Part shown: positions 15,854 to 24,545 of the stretch, piece by piece
Position numbering within the stretch: the stretch's first letter is position 1
How the letters are laid out: each line of letters starts with the position of its first letter
Source: Massilia pinisoli
GTDB lineage: Bacteria > Pseudomonadota > Gammaproteobacteria > Burkholderiales > Burkholderiaceae_D
DNA: 64,000 nt
Reading direction: 5' to 3'
NCBI RefSeq assembly: GCF_024753285.1
Contig: NZ_JANUGW010000005.1
Location: forward strand, 124,001-188,000
Translations under genes and position numbers: made by a program
The notes under the pieces: model-generated
Seen by the model: only the letters and a program-made list of their open reading frames with translations
What the model was told of the DNA's origin: nothing
Databases searched by the model: none

Positions 15854-17743
15854 TTATACCTGATCCAGCGCCTTGCCGGCCAACACCTTGCGCACGCTCT
15901 TGTCCATGCGCCGCGCGGCGAATTCCTCGGTGCCGTGCGCCAGCGCCTGCACGGCCTCGTGCAATGCGTTCTGGCGCGCGGCCGCGTCGACGTCCGTATC
16001 GTTCGACCGCATCATCGCGTCGCGCACCGCGTGCACCAGCTGCGCGACCGCGTTCTGCTCTTCATCGTTCAGCAGGTCGGCGTCCGTGTCGAGCGCGGAC
16101 TGCGTCGCGAGCAGGATGCGCTCGGCCTCGACCTGTTCTTCGCGCAGCGCGCGCGCGACCATGTCCGTTTGCGCCGAGTTGTACGAATCCTGCAGCATGC
16201 GCGCGACCTCGTCGTCGCCGAGACCGTACGACGGCTTCACGGTGATCGCCGCTTCCACGCCAGAGCGCGTCTCGCGCGCGGACACGGACAGCAGCCCGTC
16301 CGCATCGACCTGGTACGTGACGCGGATACGCGCCGCGCCGGCCGCCATCGGCGGAATGCCGCGCAGCTCGAAGCGCGCCAGCGAACGGCAGTCGGACACG
16401 AGCTCGCGCTCGCCCTGCACGACGTGCACCGCGAGCGCCGTCTGGCCGTCCTTGAACGTCGTGAACTCCTGCGCGCGGGCGCACGGGATCGTCGAGTTGC
16501 GCGGAATGATTTTCTCGACGAGGCCACCCATCGTCTCGATACCGAGCGACAGCGGGATCACGTCCAGCAGCAGCCAGTCGTCTCCGGCCGCGCGATTGCC
16601 CGCGAGGAGGTTCGCCTGGATGGCCGCGCCCAGCGCCACGACCTTGTCCGGGTCGATGTTCGCGTGCGGGATCGTTTTGAAAAAGTCGCCGACGGCGCGA
16701 CGGATGTGCGGCATGCGCGTTGCGCCGCCGACGAGCACGACGCCATCGACGTCCTCGACGGACACGTTCGCGTCGCGCATCGCCTTGCGCACGGCGTTCA
16801 TCGTCTTCGCGACGAGCGGCTGCGTGATCTCGGCAAAGGTCTTCGCGGTGACGGTCACCTGCACGACCTCGCCCGATTTCAAGATCGCCTCGACGCTCGT
16901 CTCTTCGTTCGTCGACAGCAGTTCCTTGGCCTGGCGCGACTTGACCATCAACGTCGCGGTGTCGACTTCGGACAGCGGCGCGAGGCCGGCCTGCTGCGTG
17001 ATGTAGCAGAACAGGCGCTGGTCGAAGTCGTCGCCGCCGAGCGCGGAATCGCCGCCCGTGGACAGCACTTCGAACACGCCCTTCGACAGCTTGAGGATCG
17101 AGATGTCGAACGTGCCGCCGCCCAGGTCATACACGGCGAACACGCCTTCCTTGCCGTGGTCGAGGCCATACGCGATGGCGGCCGCCGTCGGCTCGGACAG
17201 CAGGCGCAGCACGTTCAGGCCGGCCAGTTGCGCGGCGTCCTTCGTGGCCTGGCGCTGCGCGTCGTCGAAGTACGCGGGCACCGTGATGACGGCGCCGACC
17301 AGCTCGTCGCCCAACGCGTCTTCCGCCGTCTGGCGCAACGTCGCGAGGATCTGCGCGGAGACTTCGACCGGGGACTTCACGCCGGCCACGGTCTTCACTT
17401 GCACCATACCCGGAGCATCGACGAAATCGTACGGCAGGTTCTCGGCGTGCGCGATGTCCTTCAGGCCGCGGCCCATGAAGCGCTTGACGGAGACGATGGT
17501 GTTCTTCGGATCGGTGGTGCGGGCCGCCATGGCCTTGTAGCCGATGTTGGCGTGGCCGTTCGGGAGGTAGCGCACGATCGATGGCAGCAGCGAGCGGCCG
17601 TCCTCGTCGGTCAGCACTTCAGGGATCGAGTGACGCACGGTCGCGACGAGGGAATTGGTGGTGCCCAGGTCGATGCCCACCGCCAGCCGGTGCTGGTGCG
17701 GCGCGGTCGACATGCCGGGTTCGGAGATCTGCAGTAGTGCCAT
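15854..17743 (-). CDS. hscA: HscA, Hsp70-type chaperone for Fe-S assembly
   Basis: Specialised DnaK-like ATPase that, with HscB, helps transfer clusters from IscU. 629 residues from the ATG at 17743; an in-frame start at 17782 would add an unlikely tail. Motifs: [14 protein letters not shown] (phosphate 1), [28 protein letters not shown] in the ATPase domain, then the substrate-binding domain ([14 protein letters not shown]) and helical lid. The gap to hscB holds a REP pair. Confidence 0.97.
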   Translation of the reverse strand: MALLQISEPGMSTAPHQHRLAVGIDLGTTNSLVATVRHSIPEVLTDEDGRSLLPSIVRYLPNGHANIGYKAMAARTTDPKNTIVSVKRFMGRGLKDIAHAENLPYDFVDAPGMVQVKTVAGVKSPVEVSAQILATLRQTAEDALGDELVGAVITVPAYFDDAQRQATKDAAQLAGLNVLRLLSEPTAAAIAYGLDHGKEGVFAVYDLGGGTFDISILKLSKGVFEVLSTGGDSALGGDDFDQRLFCYITQQAGLAPLSEVDTATLMVKSRQAKELLSTNEETSVEAILKSGEVVQVTVTAKTFAEITQPLVAKTMNAVRKAMRDANVSVEDVDGVVLVGGATRMPHIRRAVGDFFKTIPHANIDPDKVVALGAAIQANLLAGNRAAGDDWLLLDVIPLSLGIETMGGLVEKIIPRNSTIPCARAQEFTTFKDGQTALAVHVVQGERELVSDCRSLARFELRGIPPMAAGAARIRVTYQVDADGLLSVSARETRSGVEAAITVKPSYGLGDDEVARMLQDSYNSAQTDMVARALREEQVEAERILLATQSALDTDADLLNDEEQNAVAQLVHAVRDAMMRSNDTDVDAAARQNALHEAVQALAHGTEEFAARRMDKSVRKVLAGKALDQV

Positions 17744-17784
17744 GGTCGTGTTACCTGGTTTTATTATTGGATACGTTCGCAATG

Positions 17785-17898
17785 CGTAGGGTGGACGGCT
17801 CTGCCGTCCACGCGGTGATTGTTGGCGGCAGCCGGGACATGCACGAGAGCGGAGCCGTTACGTATCACCGCGTGGACGGGGAACCCGTCCACCCTACG
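17785..17898. repeat. Inverted pair of REP-like palindromes (BIME-like) between hscB and hscA
   Basis: Two copies of the same unit face each other: 17785-17819 and, inverted, 17864-17898. Each reads CGTAGGGTGGACGG, a five-base loop, CCGTCCACGCGGTGAT. The whole structure could fold into two hairpins or one long cruciform with a 44-base centre. Its right edge contains the TAG stop codon of hscB. Confidence 0.8.
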
Positions 17899-18409
17899 AC
17901 TCCAATGCCTCGAACGCGTAATGCAACTCGTCGCCAAATTTATCGAGGAACATCAGCGCCCGCACGCCCTGCGCGGCCTGCGGGTAGTCGCCCGCGTCGA
18001 GCAGCTTGCCGACCTGTTTCAGGCGCTGCTTGCGCTCGCCGCGAATGCGCGCATCGAGCTCGTCGAGCGCGCCCGCGTCCTTCGCGGCGCGGGCGTCGGA
18101 CAGCGCTTCGCGCAGCTCCATCTGCTCCATCAGGAAGTCCATCGGCATCGCCGTGTTCGATTCCGTCTGCAGGTCGACGCCGTTCAACTCGCACAGGTAG
18201 CGCGCGCGCAGCATCGGATTCTTCAGCGTCTGGTAGGCCTCGTTGGCGCGCGTGGCCCATTGCATCGCGACGCGTTTTTCGGCGTCGGTCGCGTTCACGA
18301 AGCGGTCGGGATGGACGCGGCCCTGGACTTCGCGATAAGCGGCATCCAGCGCGTCCATGTCGACGTCGAACCTGGCCGGCAGCTGGAACAGCTCGAAGTG
18401 GTTTTGCAC
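17894..18409 (-). CDS. hscB: HscB, J-domain co-chaperone for Fe-S assembly
   Basis: DnaJ-type partner of HscA, 171 residues. The J domain includes HFELFQLPARFDVDMDALDAAYREVQGRVHPDRF with the HPD tripeptide at about residues 33-35, plus ATRANEAYQTLKNPMLRARYLCEL. The C-terminal three-helix domain binds IscU (MDFLMEQMELREAL). The last codons are Glu-Ser-TAG, and the TAG is part of the REP palindrome that begins there. Confidence 0.96.
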   Translation of the reverse strand: MQNHFELFQLPARFDVDMDALDAAYREVQGRVHPDRFVNATDAEKRVAMQWATRANEAYQTLKNPMLRARYLCELNGVDLQTESNTAMPMDFLMEQMELREALSDARAAKDAGALDELDARIRGERKQRLKQVGKLLDAGDYPQAAQGVRALMFLDKFGDELHYAFEALES

Positions 18410-18425
18410 GTTCCGGTGCTCCCGG

Positions 18426-18749
18426 TCAGACGCGGAAGCTTTCGCCGCAACCGCAATTGTCCTTGACGTTCGGGTTGTTGAAGCGGAAACCTTCGTTCAG
18501 GCCTTCGCGGGCGAAATCGAGCTCGGTGCCGTCGATGTACGGCAGGCTCTTGGGATCGACGAACACTTTCACGCCGTGCGATTCGAACACGGTGTCTTCC
18601 GCGGCCGCCTCGTCGACGTATTCCAGCTTGTAGGCCAGGCCGGAGCAGCCGGTCGTGCGCACGCCGAAACGCAGGCCCACGCCCTTGCCCCGGCGCTCGA
18701 GGTAACGGTTGATGTGCTTTGCGGCTTTTTCGGTGAGGGTCACAGCCAT
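18426..18749 (-). CDS. iscA: IscA, A-type Fe-S carrier
   Basis: Fe-S carrier/iron-binding protein of 107 residues with the three conserved cysteines: [12 protein letters not shown] near residue 38 and NCGCGESF near residues 99-101. The start [23 protein letters not shown] is normal and has GGAG upstream. Separated from iscU by a large palindrome. Confidence 0.97.
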   Translation of the reverse strand: MAVTLTEKAAKHINRYLERRGKGVGLRFGVRTTGCSGLAYKLEYVDEAAAEDTVFESHGVKVFVDPKSLPYIDGTELDFAREGLNEGFRFNNPNVKDNCGCGESFRV

Positions 18750-18789
18750 TTCATATCTCCAGCGTTCTTACGGATTACTCGATACATCT

Positions 18790-18910
18790 TAAGGGCCTCG
18801 AAAACCGTCGCGAGCGGCAGCAGGTTCGGTCGAGAAGCGCAGCTGTACGAACAGTACAGCGAGCATCGCAGACCGAACCTGCAACGCGCAGTAGGTTTGC
18901 GAGTCCCTTA
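18790..18910. repeat. 121-base imperfect palindrome between iscU and iscA
   Basis: Arms pair from both ends inward: TAAGGGCCTCGAAAACC at the left against GGTTTGCGAGTCCCTTA at the right. Then come GCAGGTTCGGTC (18820-18831) against GACCGAACCTGC (18871-18882), and GCTGTAC against GTACAGC around a five-base GAACA loop (849-853 of this kilobase). The right terminus contains the iscU stop codon. It looks like a mobile intergenic palindrome or processing hairpin; copy number in the genome is unknown. Confidence 0.75.
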
Positions 18911-19306
18911 CGCGGCTTTTTCTTCGGCGCCGTGCTTCTGCTTGTAATCGGCGACAGCCGCCTTGATGGCGTCTTCAGCGAGGATCGAGCAGTGGATCTT
19001 CACCGGCGGCAGCGCCAGTTCTTCGGCGATCTGCGTGTTCTTGATGGACAGCGCTTCGTCCAGCGACTTGCCCTTGACCCATTCGGTCACGAGCGAGCTC
19101 GATGCGATCGCCGAGCCGCAGCCGTAGGTCTTGAATTTCGCGTCTTCGATGACGCCCGCTTCGTTGACCTTGATCTGCAGCTTCATCACGTCGCCGCAGG
19201 CCGGCGCGCCGACCATGCCGGTGCCGACGTCGTCGGCGTTCTTGTCGAACGAGCCGACGTTGCGCGGGTTTTCGTAGTGGTCGAGGACCTTGTCGGAATA
19301 TGCCAT
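18908..19306 (-). CDS. iscU: IscU, Fe-S cluster scaffold
   Basis: Scaffold protein of 132 residues on which 2Fe-2S and 4Fe-4S clusters are built. It carries the three ligand cysteines: GAPACGDVMKLQI (Cys37), KTYGCGSAIASSS (Cys63) and the LPPVKIHCSILAEDA (Cys106) segment with the HscA-binding LPPVK motif. The start has AGGAG. It follows iscS by 31 bases. Confidence 0.98.
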   Translation of the reverse strand: MAYSDKVLDHYENPRNVGSFDKNADDVGTGMVGAPACGDVMKLQIKVNEAGVIEDAKFKTYGCGSAIASSSLVTEWVKGKSLDEALSIKNTQIAEELALPPVKIHCSILAEDAIKAAVADYKQKHGAEEKAA

Positions 19307-19337
19307 GGTAGTGCTCCTTGATGTTCTGTTCGGTGAA

Positions 19338-20594
19338 TTAGTGGGCAGCCCACTGGATCGAGTTCAGGTCGATGCCGTCCTTGTGCATTTCCCACAGCGG
19401 CGACAGTTCGCGCAGCTTGCCGACCTTTTCCTTCAACAGCTTGATGGCGAAGTCGATGTCCTCTTCCGTCGTGAAACGACCGATGGTGAAGCGGATCGAG
19501 CTGTGTGCCAGTTCGTCGCTGCGGCCCAGGGCGCGCAGCACGTACGACGGCTCCAGGCTCGCGGACGTGCAGGCCGAACCGGACGACACGGCGATGTCCT
19601 TGATGGCCATGATCAGCGATTCGCCTTCGACGAAGTTGAACGACACGTTCAGGTTGTGCGGCACGCGGTGTTCCATGTCGCCGTTGATGTACACCTCTTC
19701 GATCTCCAGCAGGCCCTTGGCCAGGCGGTCGCGCAGCGCCTTGATGCGCGCGAGTTCCGTCGTCATCTCTTCCTTGGCGATGCGGAAGGCTTCGCCCATG
19801 CCGACGATCTGGTGCGGTGCCAAGGTGCCCGAACGCAGGCCGCGCTCGTGGCCGCCGCCGTGCATCTGTGCTTCCAGGCGCACGCGCGGCTTGCGGCGCA
19901 CGTACAGCGCGCCGATGCCTTTCGGACCATAGGTCTTGTGCGCGGAGAAGCTCATCAGGTCGACCTTCAGCTCTTCCAGGTTGATCTCGACCTTGCCCGT
20001 GGCTTGCGCCGCGTCGCTGTGGAAGATGATGCCCTTCTTGCGGCACAGTTCGCCGATTTCCTTGATCGGCTGGACCACGCCGATCTCGTTATTCACGAAC
20101 ATCACGGAGACGAGGATCGTGTCCGGACGGATCGCCGCTTCCAGCTGCTCCAGCGAGATCAGGCCGTTGTCCTGCGGCTCCAGGTAGGTCGCCTCGAAGC
20201 CCTGGCGTTCCAGTTCGCGCACGGTGTCGAGCACGGCCTTGTGCTCCGTCTTGACCGTGATGATGTGCTTGCCCTTGCTCTTGTAGAACTGCGCCGCGCC
20301 CTTCAGTGCGAGGTTGTTCGATTCCGTCGCGCCCGACGTCCAGATGATCTCGCGCGGATCGGCGCCGACGAGATCGGCAACCTGCGCGCGCGCTTCCTCG
20401 ACGGCCGCTTCGGCGCTCCAGCCGTAGGCGTGGCTGCGCGATGCCGGATTGCCGAACTGCTCGCGCAGGAACGGAATCATCTTGTCGGCGACGCGCGGGT
20501 CGATCGGCGTCGTGGCCGAATAATCCATGTAGATCGGGAAATGCGGCGCAGTCGCGAAGCTCTGCTCGATTTTTTGGTCCAAGGGCGCGTTCAT
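19338..20594 (-). CDS. iscS: IscS, cysteine desulfurase
   Basis: PLP enzyme that takes sulfur from cysteine for Fe-S clusters, tRNA thiolation and cofactors. 418 residues, slightly longer than E. coli IscS because of an N-terminal extension of about a dozen residues ([20 protein letters not shown]). PLP lysine in [12 protein letters not shown], persulfide cysteine in [21 protein letters not shown]. Its ATG overlaps the iscR stop by one base (TGATG). Confidence 0.97.
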   Translation of the reverse strand: MNAPLDQKIEQSFATAPHFPIYMDYSATTPIDPRVADKMIPFLREQFGNPASRSHAYGWSAEAAVEEARAQVADLVGADPREIIWTSGATESNNLALKGAAQFYKSKGKHIITVKTEHKAVLDTVRELERQGFEATYLEPQDNGLISLEQLEAAIRPDTILVSVMFVNNEIGVVQPIKEIGELCRKKGIIFHSDAAQATGKVEINLEELKVDLMSFSAHKTYGPKGIGALYVRRKPRVRLEAQMHGGGHERGLRSGTLAPHQIVGMGEAFRIAKEEMTTELARIKALRDRLAKGLLEIEEVYINGDMEHRVPHNLNVSFNFVEGESLIMAIKDIAVSSGSACTSASLEPSYVLRALGRSDELAHSSIRFTIGRFTTEEDIDFAIKLLKEKVGKLRELSPLWEMHKDGIDLNSIQWAAH

Positions 20595-21091
20595 CAGTTC
20601 ACTCCAATATGCTTAGCTTCAGTATTGTCCGACGGCGCGTGGCGGTGCATCACCACGACGTTCTGTTCTTTTTGCTTCTGCTGGTCGACGAGGTCCTGCA
20701 GGGTGACGGAATCGAGGAAGTCGACCATCTTCGCATTCAGCGTCGCCCACAGCTCATGGGTCATGCAGCGGGTGCCGCTGGCGGCATCGGCGCCATGGCA
20801 GTTTTCCTTGCCGCCGCACTGCGTCGCATCGATCGGCTCGTCGACGGCGATGATGATGTCGGCGACGGTCACCTTGTCGGCAGTGCGCGCCAGGCTGTAG
20901 CCGCCGCCGGGGCCGCGCACCGACTCGACGATCTCGTGCCGGCGCAGCTTGCCGAACAGCTGCTCCAGATAGGACAGCGAAATGGCCTGGCGCTGGCTGA
21001 TGCCCGACAGCGTGACAGGACCGTTGCCCTGGCGCAGGGCAAGATCGATCATCGCGGTAACAGCAAAACGGCCTTTGGTGGTCAGACGCAT
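20594..21091 (-). CDS. iscR: IscR, Fe-S-sensing Rrf2-family regulator
   Basis: Regulator of the isc operon, 165 residues from the ATG at 21091 (a GTG one codon upstream is ignored). Rrf2 winged helix: [52 protein letters not shown]. The cluster-ligating cysteines are visible in [23 protein letters not shown] (three Cys) plus the nearby His. First gene of the run; a type-1 IscR site lies upstream. Confidence 0.97.
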   Translation of the reverse strand: MRLTTKGRFAVTAMIDLALRQGNGPVTLSGISQRQAISLSYLEQLFGKLRRHEIVESVRGPGGGYSLARTADKVTVADIIIAVDEPIDATQCGGKENCHGADAASGTRCMTHELWATLNAKMVDFLDSVTLQDLVDQQKQKEQNVVVMHRHAPSDNTEAKHIGVN

Positions 21092-21186
21092 CACAACCCC
21101 GGTTGTTGTCCAGACAGTGGTAAAATCTTGCTTCTCTTCAATCGACCGGCGTTTTCATCTGCCCTCCGGCCATTCACAAAAGCCGG

Positions 21187-21212
21187 ATTAGTTGATCGAT
21201 TTAGTCAAGTAT
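21187..21212 (-). promoter_or_regulatory. IscR type-1 binding site before iscR
   Basis: Read on the minus strand it starts ATACTTGACTAAATC and continues GATCAACTAAT. This closely fits the type-1 consensus (ATA-S-YY-GACT, five A/T-rich bases, AGTC-RR-STAT). It lies about 96-121 bases before the iscR ATG and includes a TTGACT that could be a -35 element. Supports autorepression by Fe-S-loaded IscR. Confidence 0.75.
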
Positions 21213-21249
21213 AGCGTATTTCGCCATCCTTTGCTTGGCGCCCCCATTT

Positions 21250-22011
21250 TTAGCCGCGGTGCAGCAAACGCATCGGCCCGAACAGTTTCTGCATGCCTTC
21301 GTGGCGGATGAACGACAGGTTGTACGGGTGTTCGGCGTGGATCTGCGGGAAGCCGGCCGTCTCCGGCACCTTGTTCAACTGTTCGGCGATCTTGCCCCAC
21401 AACACCAGCGTCGGCTTGTCAGCCCTCGCCGCCAATGCGGCGAACACGGCGCGCTGGAACGGCACCCATGCGCGCGCTTCCTGTACCGGCGGCACATGCT
21501 TGCGGAACACGAGGGCCGCGTTCAACAGCAGGAACCCGTGGCCGAGCAGATTGTCCTGCAGCTCGGCCAGCGTCAGGATCGAGCCGTCGCCTTGCGCCGC
21601 CTTCGCGACGGGGGCCAGCGCCGCGCCACCCGTGTCGTCCGGGCTCAGCCGGCCCTCGGCCACGAGCAGCATCTTCATGAAGTTGCGCAGCGACGTGGCG
21701 CGGTTGACGGCCTTCGACAGCCCCGTGTCCGACCACAGCGGTCCGACGGCCCCGTCCATGAAGCACACCCCGGTCGCGCTCTCCTCGCGCGGATACGGCC
21801 CCTCGCCCACGAGCACGTAGCGCACGTGATCGAACTGCAGCGCGAACGCGGCAAACAGGCGCCCGCTGGTCGGCAGATAGTGATCGTCCGCAAGCTGCGG
21901 CAGGTAGTCCGGCGTCGCGCGCATCATCGCGTCGAGACCGTTCATGAGATGGGGACGCCAGGAAGGATCGGCACGGTCCAGGGCGGCGGCGATGGGCGCG
22001 GGAATGGTCAT
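21250..22011 (-). CDS. Uracil-DNA glycosylase superfamily protein with altered active-site motif
   Basis: 253 residues from the ATG at 22011. Family-1 UDG landmarks are recognisable: YVLVGEGPYPREESATGVCFMDG (residues 66-88), LLGHGFLLLNAALVFR, LVLWGKIAEQLN and EHPYNLSFIRH (His228). However, the catalytic water-activating motif G-Q-D-P-Y-H is GEGPYP here, so the Asp is Gly71 and the His is Pro74. HPSPLS has become HPYNLS. It may have changed specificity, lack glycosylase activity, or bind DNA only. Monocistronic, convergent with nothing. Confidence 0.75.
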   Translation of the reverse strand: MTIPAPIAAALDRADPSWRPHLMNGLDAMMRATPDYLPQLADDHYLPTSGRLFAAFALQFDHVRYVLVGEGPYPREESATGVCFMDGAVGPLWSDTGLSKAVNRATSLRNFMKMLLVAEGRLSPDDTGGAALAPVAKAAQGDGSILTLAELQDNLLGHGFLLLNAALVFRKHVPPVQEARAWVPFQRAVFAALAARADKPTLVLWGKIAEQLNKVPETAGFPQIHAEHPYNLSFIRHEGMQKLFGPMRLLHRG

Positions 22012-22164
22012 GGTGTCGGTGCGAGTCGAAAGGGGCAGATTGTAGCCGAGCCGTGTTCGCACAAGGCCTTTATGTACGGGCCGTTCCGCGAGTCAACGTA
22101 GCGTCCGACCTGCGTGGATTCGTGCATCATGCAACGCCGTGTGAACGCAGCGAAGGAGGTTCAA

Positions 22165-22623
22165 ATGCAGACCATTCAAGATGTGATGACCCGCGACGTG
22201 CAAAGCATTTCGCCGCAGGAAACCGTGCAGCGCGCCGCGCAGATGATGGATGAGCTGAACGTGGGTTCGATCCCCGTGCTCGACGGCCACAGGCTCGTCG
22301 GCATGATCACCGACCGCGACATCACGGTCCGCTCGACGGCGGCGGGCCAGGCACCGGGCCAGACGCGCGTGGGCGACGTGATGAGCACCGACGTGCGCAC
22401 GTGCGCGCCGAACCAGACAGTGGATGAAGTGCTGGGCCAGATGGGCGACGTGCAGATCCGCCGCGTGCCCGTCGTCGACGAGGCTTCGCATGAAGTGGTC
22501 GGCATCGTGTCGCTGGGCGACATGGCGGCCAAGCACTCGGCCGGCGTCGACCATACGCTGGAAGAGATCTCGACACCGGCCGTGCCCGACCGCTCGAGTA
22601 CCGGGTCGCAGACGCGGCACTGA
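22165..22623 (+). CDS. CBS-domain protein
   Basis: 152 residues from the ATG at 22165, which has a strong AAGGAGG ribosome site (an upstream in-frame ATG at 22114 has none). Two CBS domains fill the protein: VQSISPQETVQRAAQMMDELNVGSIPVLDGHRLVGMITDRDI (residues 10-51) and VRTCAPNQTVDEVLGQMGDVQIRRVPVVDEASHEVVGIVSLGDM (about 75-120). Such stand-alone Bateman modules bind adenine nucleotides and regulate unknown partners. Confidence 0.92.
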   Translation: MQTIQDVMTRDVQSISPQETVQRAAQMMDELNVGSIPVLDGHRLVGMITDRDITVRSTAAGQAPGQTRVGDVMSTDVRTCAPNQTVDEVLGQMGDVQIRRVPVVDEASHEVVGIVSLGDMAAKHSAGVDHTLEEISTPAVPDRSSTGSQTRH

Positions 22624-22727
22624 CGCCAGCCGCCGCCGACGCGTCGATGCACGCGCGGCAGCGGCGTTCGCGCGTTGCGGCGCCGGCCGGCGCCGTGGAT
22701 CACGCGGCGGCGGGTCGCTTCGCTGAT

Positions 22728-22779
22728 CGCCCTGGCCGGTCGCGCTGGCCGGTCGCCCTCGCCGGTCGCCCTCGCCGGT
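22728..22779. repeat. Short tandem repeat, four 13-base units
   Basis: Four consecutive units of CGCCCTSGCCGGT (two versions, ending CTGGCCGGT and CTCGCCGGT). It lies between the CBS gene and the maiA stop codon, non-coding in both annotations. No flanking spacers, so not CRISPR. Confidence 0.7.
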
Positions 22780-22783
22780 CGCC

Positions 22784-23428
22784 TTATTCCGCGTCCGGCT
22801 GGTTGGACGGATGCGCCGCCACGAACGCCGGGATTTCCACGCAGGCCGCGTTGATGCGCGCGATGTTCGGATACGCGGCGATGTCGACGCCGTTGCGCTG
22901 CGCGTTGAACACCTGCGGCACGAGGAAGCAGTCGGCGATGGTCGGCAGGTAGCCGTGGCACAGCGGTCCCGCGCTGGGGTCGCGCGCCAGATGTTTTTCC
23001 AGCACGTCGAGGCCGCCCACGATCCAGTGGCGGTACCACTGCGTCTTGACCTCTTCCGACAGCCCGAGCTCGTTGACGAGGTAACGCAGCACACGCAGGT
23101 TGTTCACCGGGTGGATGTCGCAACCGACGATCTGCGCGAGCTCGCGCACGCGCGCGCGTCCGGCCGAGTCCTTCGGCATCAGCGGCACCTCCGGGTACTC
23201 GTCCTCCAGGTATTCGAGGATGGCCATCGACTGCGTCAGCGTGATGAAATCGTCCTGGAAGGTGGGGACGAGGCCGCTGGGGTTCATCTTGACGTAGTTT
23301 GCTTGCAACTGCTCGCCGCCGCCACGCAAGAGGTGCACCGGGACCGCGTCGTACTTCAGCCCTTTCAGGTTGAGCGCGATACGCACCCGGTATGCGGCCG
23401 AACTGCGGAAATAGGTATAGAGCTTCAT
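22784..23428 (-). CDS. maiA: Maleylacetoacetate isomerase
   Basis: Zeta-class GST that isomerises maleylacetoacetate to fumarylacetoacetate in tyrosine/homogentisate breakdown. 214 residues starting MKLYTYFRSSAAYRVRIALNLKG with the diagnostic SSAAYRVR active-site motif, then NPSGLVPTF and TQSMAILEYLEDEYP. The start has a GGGAGGAAGGA ribosome site and overlaps the fah stop by four bases, which fixes the pathway assignment. Confidence 0.95.
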   Translation of the reverse strand: MKLYTYFRSSAAYRVRIALNLKGLKYDAVPVHLLRGGGEQLQANYVKMNPSGLVPTFQDDFITLTQSMAILEYLEDEYPEVPLMPKDSAGRARVRELAQIVGCDIHPVNNLRVLRYLVNELGLSEEVKTQWYRHWIVGGLDVLEKHLARDPSAGPLCHGYLPTIADCFLVPQVFNAQRNGVDIAAYPNIARINAACVEIPAFVAAHPSNQPDAE

Positions 23429-24450
23429 TCCTTCCTCCCGTGATAATGTGCAACCTCCTGGTCGATGGCACCGAACAGGCTGGCGCCATCGGCATCGAGC
23501 ATCTCGATACGGACAGTATCGCCGAAGCGCAGGAACGGTGTGGCGGGCGCGCCCTGCTCGATCGTTTCGTACATGCGCACCTCGGCCAGGCAGCAATACC
23601 CCACGCCGCCATTGACGATGCTCGACCCGTGCAAACTGCCCTGCTTGTTCGACACCGTGCCGGAACCGATGATCGATCCGGCGCAGAGTTCGCGCGTCTT
23701 CGCGGCGTGCGCGATCAGTTGCGCGAAGCTGAACGTCATGTCGTCGCCCGCGTTCGGCCGGCCGAACGGCTGGTCGTTCAAGGTGACGAGCAGCGGCAGG
23801 TGCAGCTTGCTGTCGCGCCAGGCATCGCCGAGCTCGTCCGGTGTCACGGCCACCGGGGAGAACGCGCTTGCCGGCTTCGACTGGAAGAAGCCGAAGCCTT
23901 TCTCCAGTTCCTTCGGAATCAGGTTACGCAGCGACACGTCGTTGACGAGCATGACGAGGCGGATCGCCTGTGCCGCCTGCTCGACCGTCGCGCCCATCGG
24001 CACGTCGCCGGTGACGACGGCCACTTCCGCCTCCAGGTCGACGCCCCATTCCTCGGACAGCACGGCGATCGGGTCGCACGGACCGACGAAGGAATCGGAG
24101 CCGCCCTGGTACATCAGCGGATCGGTGTAGAACGACGGCGGCACCTGGGCGCCGCGCGCCTTGCGCACGAGTTCCACGTGGTTGATGTACGCGGAGCCGT
24201 CGGCCCACTGGTACGCGCGCGGCAGCGGTGACGCGCACTCTTCCTCGATGAAGGATTCGGCCGCCGTGGCCTTCGCGGCGTTCAGCTGGTCGTAGACCTG
24301 GGCGAGGCGCGGCGCGACGTGGTCCCAGTCGTCCAGCGCCTGCTGCAGGGTACGGGCGATCTTGGGGACGGCCTGGCAAGTGACCAGGTCCCGGCTGACG
24401 ACGACGAGCGTGCCGTCGCGGCCGCCCGTCTTCAGGGTAGCGAGTTTCAT
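23425..24450 (-). CDS. fahA: Fumarylacetoacetate hydrolase family protein
   Basis: Cleaves fumarylacetoacetate to fumarate and acetoacetate, the final homogentisate step, judging by coupling to maiA. 341 residues. The FAH core has FYTDPLMYQGGSDSF, DLEAEVAVVTGDV (metal-binding acidic cluster), MLVNDVSLRNLIP, AGSIIGSGTVSNKQG and FLRFGDTVRIEMLD. Homogentisate dioxygenase is not in the window. A LysR gene is transcribed divergently, 95 bases away. Confidence 0.92.
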   Translation of the reverse strand: MKLATLKTGGRDGTLVVVSRDLVTCQAVPKIARTLQQALDDWDHVAPRLAQVYDQLNAAKATAAESFIEEECASPLPRAYQWADGSAYINHVELVRKARGAQVPPSFYTDPLMYQGGSDSFVGPCDPIAVLSEEWGVDLEAEVAVVTGDVPMGATVEQAAQAIRLVMLVNDVSLRNLIPKELEKGFGFFQSKPASAFSPVAVTPDELGDAWRDSKLHLPLLVTLNDQPFGRPNAGDDMTFSFAQLIAHAAKTRELCAGSIIGSGTVSNKQGSLHGSSIVNGGVGYCCLAEVRMYETIEQGAPATPFLRFGDTVRIEMLDADGASLFGAIDQEVAHYHGRKE

Positions 24451-24545
24451 GGCGTTTCCTTCAGCTGGTAAATGTTTCCGCCATTAAAAAGTAAAACGGA
24501 CTATCATACAAACAATATTTTCCGCTCTATTTATCGGATTTCCTT

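Noticed and set aside
22728-22779. Tandem repeat as a CRISPR array
   Set aside because: Units are contiguous with no spacers, and no cas genes are present.
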